A DNA stretch of 64,000 nucleotides. It comes from Alphaproteobacteria bacterium (GTDB taxonomy: Bacteria > Pseudomonadota > Alphaproteobacteria > Rickettsiales > SXRF01). Positions 27,067-36,630 of this stretch are shown piece after piece; the first letter of the stretch is position 1, and each line of letters begins with the position of its first letter. The notes under the pieces are model-generated. The model searched no databases and had not been told where the DNA came from. It saw only the letters and a program-made list of their open reading frames with translations. The position numbers and the translations under genes are program-made. The DNA lies in contig JANYES010000005.1 of NCBI GenBank assembly GCA_025362975.1, positions 1-64,000 on the forward strand. The letters run 5' to 3'.

Positions 27067-30000
27067 ATGGCCTTTAGTTTAAATCAACTTACCGATCTTG
27101 CGTCGCAGGCCATCGACACGTTGTACGACAAGCATCCTGACCATTTCCATTACTCTTCCAAAGACATGGCCAAATCCGTCGTCTCGCGTGAGCTTGAAAA
27201 CCTGCAACGCGTCGGTACGCTTCAGGGCCTGAACCCCGATGCCGTGTCCCAAGCCGCGCAAATGCACATGGTGGGCCTTAACAACCTCGAACAGGACATC
27301 CTGACCAGCCCGACCAATACGCAGGAAACCCGCAGGCTTATCCAGACGCCCCGCCAGAATGCGCTCACCGACGAGCTGGTCAAAAACCTGCAAAACAAAG
27401 CCCCCATCGAGGCCCACGGCCTTGAGGCCCTCGTCAAACCTTCCATCCTGCCCACCCGCCTGCGCACGATGGCGGAGATCGACAAGATCGAGATCGGCAG
27501 CACGCGTGCCCTCGGTTTCCTGTGGAAAAACCGCGTCGAACTCGGCGTGCGCCACCTCGAGCCGCAACAGATCGAGGCCCTAAGGACTCATTTGAACGAA
27601 ACGCTCGCGCCAAGCCTTCGCGGTGATCAAATCGGTATCGAAGGCATCACCAGAATGCGAAACGGCGAACCCGTCACCTTCGTCCAGAAGCTCGTCGTCC
27701 CCATCGGCGCCAACAACGTCACGCCCGAGGCCGTGCAGCAAGCCCTCACTGATTTCAAACCTAAAATCCCGGACCGCACCCCGTTCAAATGGGGTGAATC
27801 AACTCCCGCCGCCGCTGCCGAAACCGCCGCTACGATTGAAACCAAAATCGCCGCTGAAGTAGCCGAAATCGTAAAACTCACTCCCGCGCTCGGCTCTGCC
27901 GAAGCTATCGCGAGCGCCAACGCCATTCCGCTGGAAAACATTCCCGAGCATCTGCAAGGCCTCGCCCAAGGCGCACGCGGCATCGCGGAAATCCCCGCCA
28001 GCCAGTTTACCGGCCTCATCGACAGCGCCGTATCTTCCGGCGCCCGTAAAGCTACTTACGGCGCAGCCGCCCTCGGTTCCGTCATCGCCGCGCAGCATGT
28101 CGTAGCCGAAACTAAGCCCGCCGTTTCCGCCCCCATCAATACTATCGCGCTGGAAGAAGTACCCGAACGTTTCCAAGGCATGGCCGAAGCCGCTCGCGGC
28201 ACGATCACCGAACCCTCGTTAAAAATCCGCCTTGCCGAGTCGCCGGCGCCAAAACCCGTCACAGTGCCGGAGTTTACCAGCGTTGCCCCCGTCCAAACGC
28301 TTGCAGCCGAAGTGGCTCCCGCCATCGGCTCTGCCGAAGCCATCGCCAAAGCCGCCGCCATCCCAATGGAAAACATTCCCGAACACATGCAAGGCATGGT
28401 CGGCGGTGTTCGCGGCACGGTCATAGAACCCGCCCTCACCCCACGCCTTGCCGACGCACCATCAACCACCACCGCGCGCCTGCGCACGAGCAACCCTGAA
28501 CTCGCCACCGCTGCCTTGCCGCCAACACCTACAGTCACCGAGGCCATCACCCGCGCCCCCATCAACACCGTCGCGCTGGAAGAAGTACCCGAACGTTTCC
28601 AAGGCATGGCCGAAGCCGCTCGCGGCACGATCACCGAACCCTCGGTAAAAATCCGCCTCGCCGACACGCCGACGCCCAAGCCCATCGTAACATCGCAAGC
28701 AACTGCAACCATTGCCCCGCTCCGAACCGCCGCTACTGAAGTAGCCCCCGTCCTCGGCTCCGCCGAAGCCGTCGCCAAAGCAGCTACGATCCCGCTGGAA
28801 GAAATCCCCGAGCACATGCGCGGTATGGTCTCCGGCGTGCGCGGCACCATCGAAACCCCCGCCAGCCAGTTTTTCGGCCTCGTCGATGCGCCGTCCACCC
28901 ACATTTCGCGCACAGTGCGCACCAGCAACCCTGAACTCGCCACCGCCGCCTTGCCTCCCACCACCGTTGCACCGGCTGTGGCCAGGGTCGATACTGCCGC
29001 AGCCGAAGCCCTCGCCCGGGCCAACGCCATTGCACTCGAAGACGTCCCCGAACGTTTTCAGGGCATGGTTGAAGGCGCACGCGGCCTCTCCACCGAACCC
29101 TCAGTCAAAATCCGCCTCGCCGAGACACCGACGCTAAAACCTGTCGTCGTGCCGGAAGCAGCCGCCGCAATTGCCCCAGTCCAAACCGTTATTGCCGAAG
29201 TCGCGCCCGTTACTGTTGAAGCTGCAGCCATCGCCAAAGCCGCCGCCATTCCGCTCGAAGAGATTCCCGAACGTTTCCAAGGCATGGTCTCCGGCGTGCG
29301 CGGCACGGCCGTCGAACCCGCCCTCACCCCGCGCCTTGCCGACGCCCCGTCCAGCGCGCCGTCGCGCCTTCGCACCAGTAATCCTGAACTCGCAACCGCT
29401 ATGCATATTCCCGAAGTACCCCCGGTAGCGCCTGAAATCAAAGCAGTGGCGCAACCCGTTACCAGAATCGCCGCCGCCGAACTCGGCACGCAGGCCGGTA
29501 TCGAAAGAGCCGCCACCATCGATCTCGAAACCATTCCCGAACATTTGCGCGACATGGTGAGCGCCTCGCGCGGCGTGCCCGCGGCCTCCACGCCCGCCAG
29601 CCCGTTCCAGGGCCTTGTCGACGCGCCCTCCGCATCGCGGCCGAAACAGCTTCGCACTAGCAATCCCGGTCTTGCCACCGCCACCTCAGCGGACCTTGCA
29701 TCGCGTCCCGCCCCCATCGTTGCCGCAGCGCCCAAATCGCGTGTGCCGTATACCGGCGGAGCTGTCACGGGCGTGGAAACAGGTGCGCTGGCGGGTGCAA
29801 AACGCAAACTCGACGGCGCCTTATCGCTCGAAGGCATCGCCCTCCAGAACGAACGGCACTGGACCGCGCCGATGGGCGCCGAACAGGAAGTCCTCAAAGC
29901 GCAGGTGCTGGCCGATTACGAAGCGGCGCAGGCTCTTAAAGGCCACACGCACGCCGCCTTCACCGAACTCGAAACCTCCGCCATCGACCATGTCAGCGGC

Positions 30001-31569
30001 AAAAGCTATTACCCACAGGAAGCGTGGGACGCCTTCCAGTCCAAAATGGGCGAGTTGACCCCGCAGATGCAGGAGTTGGAAACCAAATTCGCCAGCGGCT
30101 ATTCGACGCAGGGCGCCGAGGCGCTTGCCGCGGGCAAGCCCACCATCACCTCGATCTTCCAGGGCGGCAGGCCCGATTTCGGCAACTCCGCACTCGGTAT
30201 TAAAGGCACGCTGGCCACCGATATCGGCGAAGGCATCGGCCGCCTCGGCATCGTCACCGCAGGTGCTGCCGCCGTTACCGTACCGGTGATCGCCACGCTG
30301 AAGGATATCGCACCCCAAGGCATCAAAGTCGCCCGTGCGGGCGGTTTGCTCAGCTCGGCGCGTCGCCATGCGGCGGTCGATGTGTCAAGCCTCAGCGAAG
30401 CACAGGCTGCCACGCTTAAGCATCACCTCGAAGAAGAATTCAAAGCCGCCCCCGGCCGCGTAACCATGAAGGACGGCAAGCTGATCGTCGCCGATATCAC
30501 TCCTGCGCGCGTCGAAAAAACGCTGGCATCTCTCAAGCATCAGGTTCTCGACCCCACCGCTGGCATGCACACACCGCTGGGCACGAAACCCGCCGCCGCC
30601 GCCATCGCACCGGAAGTGTTGACCGAAGTCGGCCCGTTTGCCGAAATCGCCGAACAAGGCCGCAACGCCCGCCTGACCTCAAAGGGTATGAAAATTACCC
30701 CGGCCGCTACGGCGCTTGCCGCCACCATCGAAACCCCCGCCACGCCCGAATCACTGGCTCAGGCCGAGCATCATGGCCAATGGGCCGACGCCGTCGATGG
30801 CAAACTCCCCGTCGCCAAGCCTGTCGCCCCCAAACCCGTGATCGAACCTTCAACGCTCAAACCCGCCAGTGACAAATCGTGGAAACGCGGTGCCGAATCG
30901 CCCACCGCCACCGCAGCCTTCGCCCCGCCCGAACCTAAAATCAAACCAAAAGTCAAAGCGGCTCCCGCTGCCAAGCCCGAACCCGGCGCGTTCGACTTCC
31001 TGAAAAACCCCGAAGGTAAAATTATCAGTCAGGAAACCACATTCTTGAAAGAAGCTGCCGCAAGGGCGGAACGTCCCGGCCTGCTGCGCCGTGCGGCTTC
31101 GGGCATTTTACGTGGCGGCAATGCCGCTGTCGGCGGCACGGTGGGTCTTGTGACCGGCAGTGCGAGCCTTCTTAAAAACGGAATTGTCGGCGGTGCCGGC
31201 CTGACACGCGATGTGGCGGTCGGCAGCGTGGATCTGATGAAGCCGATGGCAAAAATCAGCGGCAAAGGCATCGTCAACCTTGCTAAAGGCACGCACGGCA
31301 TGGCGTCTAACCTCATTCTCGCCGGTGCGGCGACCGCCGCGGTCGTTGCCGCCGGTGCAGCCATCCCGACCAGCCAGCGTGTGCGCGTGCGTGAAAACTA
31401 TTTGAACCACGACGACGAAGGCATCGCCTTCGGCCAGACCAGCAGCGTCGATCTCGGCGGTATCGCCATGCCGTCGCTCGGTCAGGGGCAGAACGCCGGT
31501 TCATGGGTCTCGCGCCTGCCGTCGATGGAAGAGCAGCAAGCCTCCATGCAGGATTTCGTTAAGCGCTAG
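27067..31569 (+). CDS. 1500-residue Ala/Pro-rich repeat protein, function unknown
   Basis: This very long frame has host-like codon use. The N-terminal 240 residues look like a mixed globular region. Residues about 280-855 hold eight degenerate copies of a unit of the form IPLEEIPEHMQGMVSGVRGT, alternating with a second version (VPERFQGMAEAARG). RTSNPELATA linkers recur four times. A further non-repeat region follows. Near the C-terminus there are Gly/Ala hydrophobic stretches, including NLILAGAATAAVVAAGAAIP (about 1415-1434), possibly a membrane helix. There is no signal peptide. It could be a surface, structural or effector-like protein, and I do not recognise the family. Confidence 0.85.
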   Translation: MAFSLNQLTDLASQAIDTLYDKHPDHFHYSSKDMAKSVVSRELENLQRVGTLQGLNPDAVSQAAQMHMVGLNNLEQDILTSPTNTQETRRLIQTPRQNALTDELVKNLQNKAPIEAHGLEALVKPSILPTRLRTMAEIDKIEIGSTRALGFLWKNRVELGVRHLEPQQIEALRTHLNETLAPSLRGDQIGIEGITRMRNGEPVTFVQKLVVPIGANNVTPEAVQQALTDFKPKIPDRTPFKWGESTPAAAAETAATIETKIAAEVAEIVKLTPALGSAEAIASANAIPLENIPEHLQGLAQGARGIAEIPASQFTGLIDSAVSSGARKATYGAAALGSVIAAQHVVAETKPAVSAPINTIALEEVPERFQGMAEAARGTITEPSLKIRLAESPAPKPVTVPEFTSVAPVQTLAAEVAPAIGSAEAIAKAAAIPMENIPEHMQGMVGGVRGTVIEPALTPRLADAPSTTTARLRTSNPELATAALPPTPTVTEAITRAPINTVALEEVPERFQGMAEAARGTITEPSVKIRLADTPTPKPIVTSQATATIAPLRTAATEVAPVLGSAEAVAKAATIPLEEIPEHMRGMVSGVRGTIETPASQFFGLVDAPSTHISRTVRTSNPELATAALPPTTVAPAVARVDTAAAEALARANAIALEDVPERFQGMVEGARGLSTEPSVKIRLAETPTLKPVVVPEAAAAIAPVQTVIAEVAPVTVEAAAIAKAAAIPLEEIPERFQGMVSGVRGTAVEPALTPRLADAPSSAPSRLRTSNPELATAMHIPEVPPVAPEIKAVAQPVTRIAAAELGTQAGIERAATIDLETIPEHLRDMVSASRGVPAASTPASPFQGLVDAPSASRPKQLRTSNPGLATATSADLASRPAPIVAAAPKSRVPYTGGAVTGVETGALAGAKRKLDGALSLEGIALQNERHWTAPMGAEQEVLKAQVLADYEAAQALKGHTHAAFTELETSAIDHVSGKSYYPQEAWDAFQSKMGELTPQMQELETKFASGYSTQGAEALAAGKPTITSIFQGGRPDFGNSALGIKGTLATDIGEGIGRLGIVTAGAAAVTVPVIATLKDIAPQGIKVARAGGLLSSARRHAAVDVSSLSEAQAATLKHHLEEEFKAAPGRVTMKDGKLIVADITPARVEKTLASLKHQVLDPTAGMHTPLGTKPAAAAIAPEVLTEVGPFAEIAEQGRNARLTSKGMKITPAATALAATIETPATPESLAQAEHHGQWADAVDGKLPVAKPVAPKPVIEPSTLKPASDKSWKRGAESPTATAAFAPPEPKIKPKVKAAPAAKPEPGAFDFLKNPEGKIISQETTFLKEAAARAERPGLLRRAASGILRGGNAAVGGTVGLVTGSASLLKNGIVGGAGLTRDVAVGSVDLMKPMAKISGKGIVNLAKGTHGMASNLILAGAATAAVVAAGAAIPTSQRVRVRENYLNHDDEGIAFGQTSSVDLGGIAMPSLGQGQNAGSWVSRLPSMEEQQASMQDFVKR

Positions 31570-31589
31570 GGAAAAAGCTGCTTAAAAAA

Positions 31590-31618
31590 CTAAAGGAACC
31601 TTTTGGGGGTTCCTTTAG
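31590..31618 (+). terminator. Hairpin terminator after the 1500-residue gene
   Basis: CTAAAGGAACC and GGTTCCTTTAG form a perfect 11-bp stem with a 7-nt loop, 20 bp after the stop codon. There is no T-run, so it may be a bidirectional or RNA-stabilising hairpin. Confidence 0.7.
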
Positions 31619-31652
31619 AAGGCCGGTGAGTTATCCAGCAATTTTTATCTTA

Positions 31653-31831
31653 TTATTTCGGGCATGCGACGAGGTCCATTTCGACCTCGGGCGTCTGGGC
31701 GAAGAATCCGAAGCCCGTAAGCTTGATGCCCTTGGCGGTGTTCATGACGAACATTTCAACCGCCGGATTGGCGATTTTGACCGATTCGTCGAGTTCGACG
31801 ATCCGGGGAGTATTGATATCCCACGTGGCAA
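31653..31831 (-). pseudogene. C-terminal part of a small host gene split by element 2
   Basis: The minus-strand frame reads TWDINTPRIVELDESVKIAN and ends MDLVACPK, with host-like codon use that disappears at base 31,831. The ORF-track start (MNIKIA) comes from element sequence. Joining base 31,831 to 39,838 through the shared GGCAA restores a continuous 98-residue frame with the N-terminal piece at 39,834-39,956 (...FFTIGNVA/TWDINTP...). The protein family is not recognised. Confidence 0.65.
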
Positions 31832-31890
31832 TTTTTATATTCATATTATATTGATGATAATCATTATGTTATATTATTTTTGTATTGGTC

Positions 31891-31911
31891 AGCTACATAT
31901 CTAGCTACACA
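31891..31911 (+). repeat. Left arm-type repeat of element 2
   Basis: AGCTACATATCTAGCTACACA matches the right-end sequence at 39,688-39,708 in 18 of 21 positions and in the same orientation. It contains two GCTACA words ten bases apart. It is probably an integrase arm-binding site. Confidence 0.6.
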
Positions 31912-32350
31912 AGAGCCATGCGCTTGAAAGCGGAATATGCCTATCTAAGAATTTAGACGGAATCCCGGTAATCGCAATCATAAATCGGCACTTATTTTTC
32001 TGCTGCTCTCTCATCTTGTGCTTGAATCCTTGCTTGACCCTGCCGGAATAACGGCCATAGGCACACCATTTTCCGTAAGGTTTACCCTCTTACTGTGTCA
32101 GTAGCGGGACTATAATTTTCAAATCACGATTACAGATTCTTTGCCATACCGTAGCGCCGAATACGGGAACTCTACGTGATGCCATTGCCTATACATGAAA
32201 ACCAAAAAATGATATTTTTAATATGGTTGGCAATATAGAAGAGGGAAAAGATATGTAGAAAATCACGTGCCTACCGATAAGTTGCTTGCAGCATAAAGAT
32301 GTTCGAGGTAGTGATGGAATATTAAAAATACAACTTTTCAGGGAGTTACT
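31912..32350. other. Gene-free left end of element 2
   Basis: About 440 bp of moderately AT-rich sequence before the nuclease gene, with no credible ORF. It probably holds the promoter for the plus-strand nuclease, whose start is preceded by CAGGGAGTTACT. No RNA gene or clear repeat is seen. Confidence 0.4.
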
Positions 32351-33763
32351 ATGGCTCTGTTCGATCTTCCGCGCCCCGATTTCTTAGCATCCGGTGAAAA
32401 AGCCCGTCTTATTCCATCCGTGGCTGACACCAGCAAAGAGAATCGCATTACCTCCATTTTGCTTGCTACCATGATGTCCGTAGAAGAGTTCGGCAAGGGT
32501 ATGCTCAATACTCTGGGTGTACGTGCGGGTAAGACATCAAAAATTCAATGTTTTACAGAAATTGTTTTCAAAGGTGATGGGCAAAGCAAGATACGTCCCG
32601 ATGGATTAATTATTGTCAAAACCGGCAACAAAGAATGGCGAGCGCTTGTTGAAAGCAAGATTGGGAAAGCTGAATTAGATAAGGCCCAAATCGAATCATA
32701 TCTTGATTTATGCAAGTTATACGATATTGACGCAATCATTACCCTTTCCAATCTTTCAGTAGCGGATTCTAGCCATCATCCGCTGCAATTTAATAAGCTA
32801 AAAACCCGTAATACCGCCCTTTATCATTGGTCATGGATGAATCTGGTTACCAAGGCGATTATGTGGACAAACCATTATGAAATGGCTGATGCCAACCAAG
32901 CCTATATCCTTTCGGAATTTGTACGTTATTTACAGCACCCAAGTTCCGGTGTTCTTCCCTTTGACCGAATGAATGCGGAATGGAAAGATATATGCACGGT
33001 CATTCAGAATGGTATGCCTGTAAATAAAGGCAATGCTGGCGTTATTGAGAGTGTTCGTAGCTGGCATCAGTTTATCTGTAACTTGTCATTGGAAATGAGT
33101 ATCGCCGTTGGGCATAGCGTTACCGTTCCTATGTCACGGGAGCATATAAATGACCCCCAGAAACGATTGCTTGATGATTGTCTGGCACTAGCAACCAATA
33201 ATAAATTGGAAGTAGAATTTGAAATACCCAACGCTGCTTCCCGCATTAAATTCTCCGCTGATTTCAAGTGCCGTACAGTTAGCTGTTCAATGAGATTAAA
33301 GGCACCGGAAGACCGTAAACGGGCTTCAGCGCGTATCCATTGGATATTTAATCAGCTTAAAAATATTGCTGATGACAGCTTGTTGGTGAAAGCGCATTGG
33401 CCGTCCCGCACACCTGATACTTTTGCCCCGTTAGGCATACTCAAGACGAATGAGGATGCGTTATTAACGGATAAAACCGCTCTGCCGCCGTTGGCTTTCG
33501 ATATAGTTTTGACGCATGACCTAATGGCACGTTTCAAAGGCGCACAAACCTTTGTGCAGGATACACAGGGCTTGCTTCTCGATTTCTATGATAAGGTAGG
33601 TCAGCATCTGCGTGAATGGGTAGCTGCACCGCCAAAGGTTGCCATATCGGAGCCGGTGAAAGTATTAGACGGTACAGTGGATACGCAACCCGCCAGTGAA
33701 GCGGTTGCACCAGAATTATTGCCGCAGGATGAACCGCTACCGCTTGTAGCAAACGAGGCTTAA
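32351..33763 (+). CDS. PD-(D/E)XK nuclease-like protein, candidate defence cargo
   Basis: The protein has 470 residues. The N-terminal third has a restriction-endonuclease-type core: an early helix with a conserved Glu (SVEEFGKGML), then RPDGLIIV, and about 15 residues later ALVESKIG. This fits D...ExK of the PD-(D/E)XK fold, near residues 84-103. The remainder is a large alpha/beta region without a recognised domain, and the last 60 residues are Pro/Ala-rich. There is no membrane segment. It is the only plus-strand gene of element 2, at the end opposite the integrase, where satellites and islands usually carry anti-phage cargo. No methyltransferase is nearby. Confidence 0.65.
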   Translation: MALFDLPRPDFLASGEKARLIPSVADTSKENRITSILLATMMSVEEFGKGMLNTLGVRAGKTSKIQCFTEIVFKGDGQSKIRPDGLIIVKTGNKEWRALVESKIGKAELDKAQIESYLDLCKLYDIDAIITLSNLSVADSSHHPLQFNKLKTRNTALYHWSWMNLVTKAIMWTNHYEMADANQAYILSEFVRYLQHPSSGVLPFDRMNAEWKDICTVIQNGMPVNKGNAGVIESVRSWHQFICNLSLEMSIAVGHSVTVPMSREHINDPQKRLLDDCLALATNNKLEVEFEIPNAASRIKFSADFKCRTVSCSMRLKAPEDRKRASARIHWIFNQLKNIADDSLLVKAHWPSRTPDTFAPLGILKTNEDALLTDKTALPPLAFDIVLTHDLMARFKGAQTFVQDTQGLLLDFYDKVGQHLREWVAAPPKVAISEPVKVLDGTVDTQPASEAVAPELLPQDEPLPLVANEA

Positions 33764-33802
33764 TCACCGTTATCGATGCCGTCTCTTGGCTTTTGGGTCG
33801 GG

Positions 33803-34459
33803 TTAGCGATTCGTATACCATTCCCGCCCCCGTTTGCTTACTATACAATCCCTAATCTTGGCAAGGACGGTGTTATTAGGCTGCATAGTGGCGGTATCAA
33901 GTTCAGGGAAATATTGGGAATTTTCGTTGATAACATCACCTGTGCAATAGGCATTTTCCATTAAAACATTATCGGCAAAGGCGACGCATTTATTATGAAT
34001 CTCAATCATACCCTGCAAGTTATCGGATTCGTATTCCACCAGCGGCATAAGGTCGCAGCCCATGACCTCGCCGATGATGCGTAAGCCAGCCTCTAATTCG
34101 TAAAAATTGCTTACATAGCCTATGATAAGTTCGCGCATTTGCAATAAATCTTCCAGGTTTTCGGTTCGGAAATCCAGCAAGGAATTATTTATCAGTGACA
34201 GCCGCCATAACGCATGAAGCGCGGAAATACGAGCCTCATAATGTATCGACTCCATAAGGTGCAGTAGGGGAATCCATGCGTTATATTCACGCAATTCATG
34301 TGGAGAGAGGCGGTCAATAGCGGCTGTTAGTTCCTGCATCGTAAAGGTTTCTGGTTTTTGTGTGACGGCATCTATCTGCCACTGTAATGCCAGCGCGACC
34401 AATTCCTTGCCGGTCAGTCCCTCCAATAATCTTTTACCGGCAATCGCAGTATTACGCAT
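33803..34459 (-). CDS. Hypothetical element-2 protein
   Basis: The protein has 218 residues and is mostly helical (LALQWQIDAVTQKPETFTMQELTAAIDRL), with no signal peptide or membrane segment. Its start overlaps the end of the DUF5681 gene by 8 bp, so it is the last gene of the coupled minus-strand series. No family recognised. Confidence 0.55.
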   Translation of the reverse strand: MRNTAIAGKRLLEGLTGKELVALALQWQIDAVTQKPETFTMQELTAAIDRLSPHELREYNAWIPLLHLMESIHYEARISALHALWRLSLINNSLLDFRTENLEDLLQMRELIIGYVSNFYELEAGLRIIGEVMGCDLMPLVEYESDNLQGMIEIHNKCVAFADNVLMENAYCTGDVINENSQYFPELDTATMQPNNTVLAKIRDCIVSKRGREWYTNR

Positions 34460-34916
34460 GACTTGCTCTCCGCGCTTCCAGCACCGCCGTCAATGCTTGC
34501 AGCCTTTTTTCAAGCATAGCGGTTTCGATGGTTCGGCGCTGTCCCTCTACCAGCCCCGCCAATGCCTCGCCCTCGACCGGCGTGAGTTCGCCCAGCCCTA
34601 CGGCTTCCAAAATGGCAGACATGGCGCGGACAGTATCGGCGGCGGTGACAATGGGCGGCAAATTGATCGTTACGGGCATATCGCGGCGCGAGGGAAGTAA
34701 TCGTTCTAGGCACAGGCGCAATGCAGCCATATCACCGCCTAACGCCAGTTCTATAGCTTTGCGGGTCAGTGCTTCCGCTTCACCATCTAACAAGGCTTGC
34801 ATGGCAAGCGTGGTTTTATTGCGAGCACCAGCGGGACGACCAGCGGGGTTGCCAGATTCACCCCGCTTAAACTTACCACTCTGTATTTTGCCTGTATTTT
34901 CAGGAGTAGCCATCAT
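34452..34916 (-). CDS. DUF5681-domain protein
   Basis: The protein has 154 residues. The N-terminus SGKFKRGESGNPAGRPAGARNK, followed by TTLAMQALLDGEAEALTRKAIELALGGD, is the DUF5681 signature, common in alphaproteobacterial prophages and islands and often near packaging genes. The role is not established; a DNA-binding or small-terminase-like function is possible. It overlaps genes on both sides by 4-8 bp. A related protein is encoded in element 3 at 50,304. Confidence 0.8.
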   Translation of the reverse strand: MMATPENTGKIQSGKFKRGESGNPAGRPAGARNKTTLAMQALLDGEAEALTRKAIELALGGDMAALRLCLERLLPSRRDMPVTINLPPIVTAADTVRAMSAILEAVGLGELTPVEGEALAGLVEGQRRTIETAMLEKRLQALTAVLEARRASHA

Positions 34917-35122
34917 TTTTTCCTATGATAATTTTTTAGATAAACGACCTTTTCATTCTCGTTCGTTATCGTGCCAAAATTGCCAGAATTGCCAAAATTA
35001 AGTTTTTCCGGTTGAGGTCGGATACTTTTGGTGTTTTTGGCATTTTTGACGTGAGTAGGGAGAGTGACAACAAGGGCGTCCCCTCCGGCTTCAAGAAAGG
35101 CGGTAAGCCACTGGCTACTCAT
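34913..35122 (-). CDS. Small hypothetical protein coupled to DUF3987
   Basis: The protein has 69 residues from ATG 35122 (MSSQWLTAFLEAGGDALVV), which overlaps the DUF3987 stop as ATGA; its own stop overlaps the DUF5681 ATG. The ORF-track start at 35,209 would read antisense-style through the upstream gene. The C-terminal half is low complexity (NFGNSGNFGTITNENEK). Translational coupling on both sides supports that it is expressed. Confidence 0.55.
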   Translation of the reverse strand: MSSQWLTAFLEAGGDALVVTLPTHVKNAKNTKSIRPQPEKLNFGNSGNFGTITNENEKVVYLKNYHRKK

Positions 35123-36630
35123 GGCAACGCCTCCCACAGCTTCGGGTTGACGGTGTAATCCTCGCGAGGGCGTCCTGCCCCGGCTGGAAAAGTAGGTGGG
35201 AAAAGCCACGCCGCATCAACGAGCACCTCCGCTGCCAGCTTCACCTTTTCTGCTTTCCTTAATCCGGGTAATCTTGCCTTACGGCGAACGGCACGCAAAT
35301 TAATCACGCTTGGCTTAGTTTTCACTACCCACTGTGCCAACGTAGCGGCAACGCGGTCATCTTCCGGTACGGAGGCATCTCCGAAAACGCACTCCGCCAT
35401 TGGCTTGAAATAATTTTCCACAAGATGCGCGGCAGCAGCGATTGCTTTTTTGCTGATGGCAGTCGGCTCTGGCGCATCAGGCACGATTGCCCACCATAGA
35501 TATTCCAGCACCAGCGCCAGCCGCAACGCGTGGCCGGGGGCTTTGCCGTAGGATGACGCCAATAAGCCGGTGACGTTTTGCTCGGCGGCATAATGTTCGA
35601 CTCGCCACGATTGGAATAATTCGCTCGCATCCTTCGATAGTGGTACTACACGAGGACGAGGGACACTATCACCAGCATCATCTTCAAGTGCCAGCGCCGC
35701 AAGGCGTTGCAATGCCGCCAGCACAGGTGCGGGGTCAGCGCAGCGTTGTGGTCGGAAGGGTGGAATAGGGTCAGGCCATAGCCACAGGAAGCGAGCGGTG
35801 AGGCCGTCGTCGGCACCATGCAACAATTCTACCAGCTTATCCGGTTGTATGCCGCCCATGATGCCTACCAGCAGATAGGGAATGTGTATCGGGAGCGGGT
35901 GTTTTACACGGTCGATGGTATAGGAGCGTCCGCCATAGGCTTCCGTCCAAAAAGCTCTGTCTGCACCGCTGCCGGTGTAACGGTCAAAGCCGCCCAGCCA
36001 GCCGGATAGTTCGTCGCGGTGAAACAACAATCCCTTGTTATGCGCCGCCAGTAGCAATGCCAGTTTTTCGGTGCTGGTATCGTTTCCGACAATGCGGGGA
36101 CGTATTACTTCCGGCGGTGCTTCCGCTTCCGCAGGCATAACGGGTGGCGTTGCACCATCCTTTACCGCTTTTCTAACCTGTTTTTCCCAGTTTTCACGAG
36201 CACAAGTGGCTGCTTCGTTCGCGGTTTTCCATTCTCGCTGTTTTTCCTCGAATCCCGTTGCCATATCCTTTTCAATGGCGCGTAGTAAATGTAGTACCGG
36301 GTCAGCGCCGGGGCTTTTCCCACTTGAAGGATTACCGACGTTCGCAACCCACAATCCCGCCGGTTCTACCCATGACCCCCATGCCGCCACGCGGCGGGCG
36401 TTGCCTATTGTTGCAGCAGCACCGGCAAGTAACGCCCCGGCAACATAATCTACCGGCGCACCGGCTCCCTCGGCAGCATTGGATAGCCAATCGTTCAACG
36501 CGGTACCGAATAATTCGAGAGGTAATTTCGGGGGTGCGCGGCGGCCTTGCCGTAGGATGGTCAGGTCAGGCAATGGTAATGTCACTTCAACCGCATTATC
36601 AGTCATGGTTTTTACAGCCTCGGCAGTCAT
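35119..36630 (-). CDS. DUF3987 protein (primase-helicase-like ATPase)
   Basis: The protein has 503 residues. A Walker A-like loop, NVGNPSSGKSPGADP, occurs near residue 100 and GLLFHRDELSGWLGGFDRY near residue 210, a Walker B-type segment; LLVGIMGGIQPDKL follows. This is the DUF3987 pattern found in satellite and phage replication genes. The enzyme probably acts as the helicase for element replication, working with the Toprim primase encoded just upstream. Its ATG overlaps that gene's TGA, and the next gene overlaps its stop. Confidence 0.82.
   Translation of the reverse strand: MTAEAVKTMTDNAVEVTLPLPDLTILRQGRRAPPKLPLELFGTALNDWLSNAAEGAGAPVDYVAGALLAGAAATIGNARRVAAWGSWVEPAGLWVANVGNPSSGKSPGADPVLHLLRAIEKDMATGFEEKQREWKTANEAATCARENWEKQVRKAVKDGATPPVMPAEAEAPPEVIRPRIVGNDTSTEKLALLLAAHNKGLLFHRDELSGWLGGFDRYTGSGADRAFWTEAYGGRSYTIDRVKHPLPIHIPYLLVGIMGGIQPDKLVELLHGADDGLTARFLWLWPDPIPPFRPQRCADPAPVLAALQRLAALALEDDAGDSVPRPRVVPLSKDASELFQSWRVEHYAAEQNVTGLLASSYGKAPGHALRLALVLEYLWWAIVPDAPEPTAISKKAIAAAAHLVENYFKPMAECVFGDASVPEDDRVAATLAQWVVKTKPSVINLRAVRRKARLPGLRKAEKVKLAAEVLVDAAWLFPPTFPAGAGRPREDYTVNPKLWEALP

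Noticed and set aside
27912-29700. Repeats considered as a CRISPR array
   Set aside because: Units are longer, degenerate, in frame and encode recurrent protein motifs; there are no unique short spacers.
28056-29897. Antisense ORFs of 324 and 279 residues inside the repeat protein
   Set aside because: They mirror the repeat-protein codons; the plus-strand frame is complete and has coherent repeats at the protein level.
31626-31904. Plus-strand ORF of 92 residues opposite the split host gene
   Set aside because: It runs across the element-2 junction and its C-terminus comes from AT-rich element DNA; the minus-strand frame rejoins a coherent protein.
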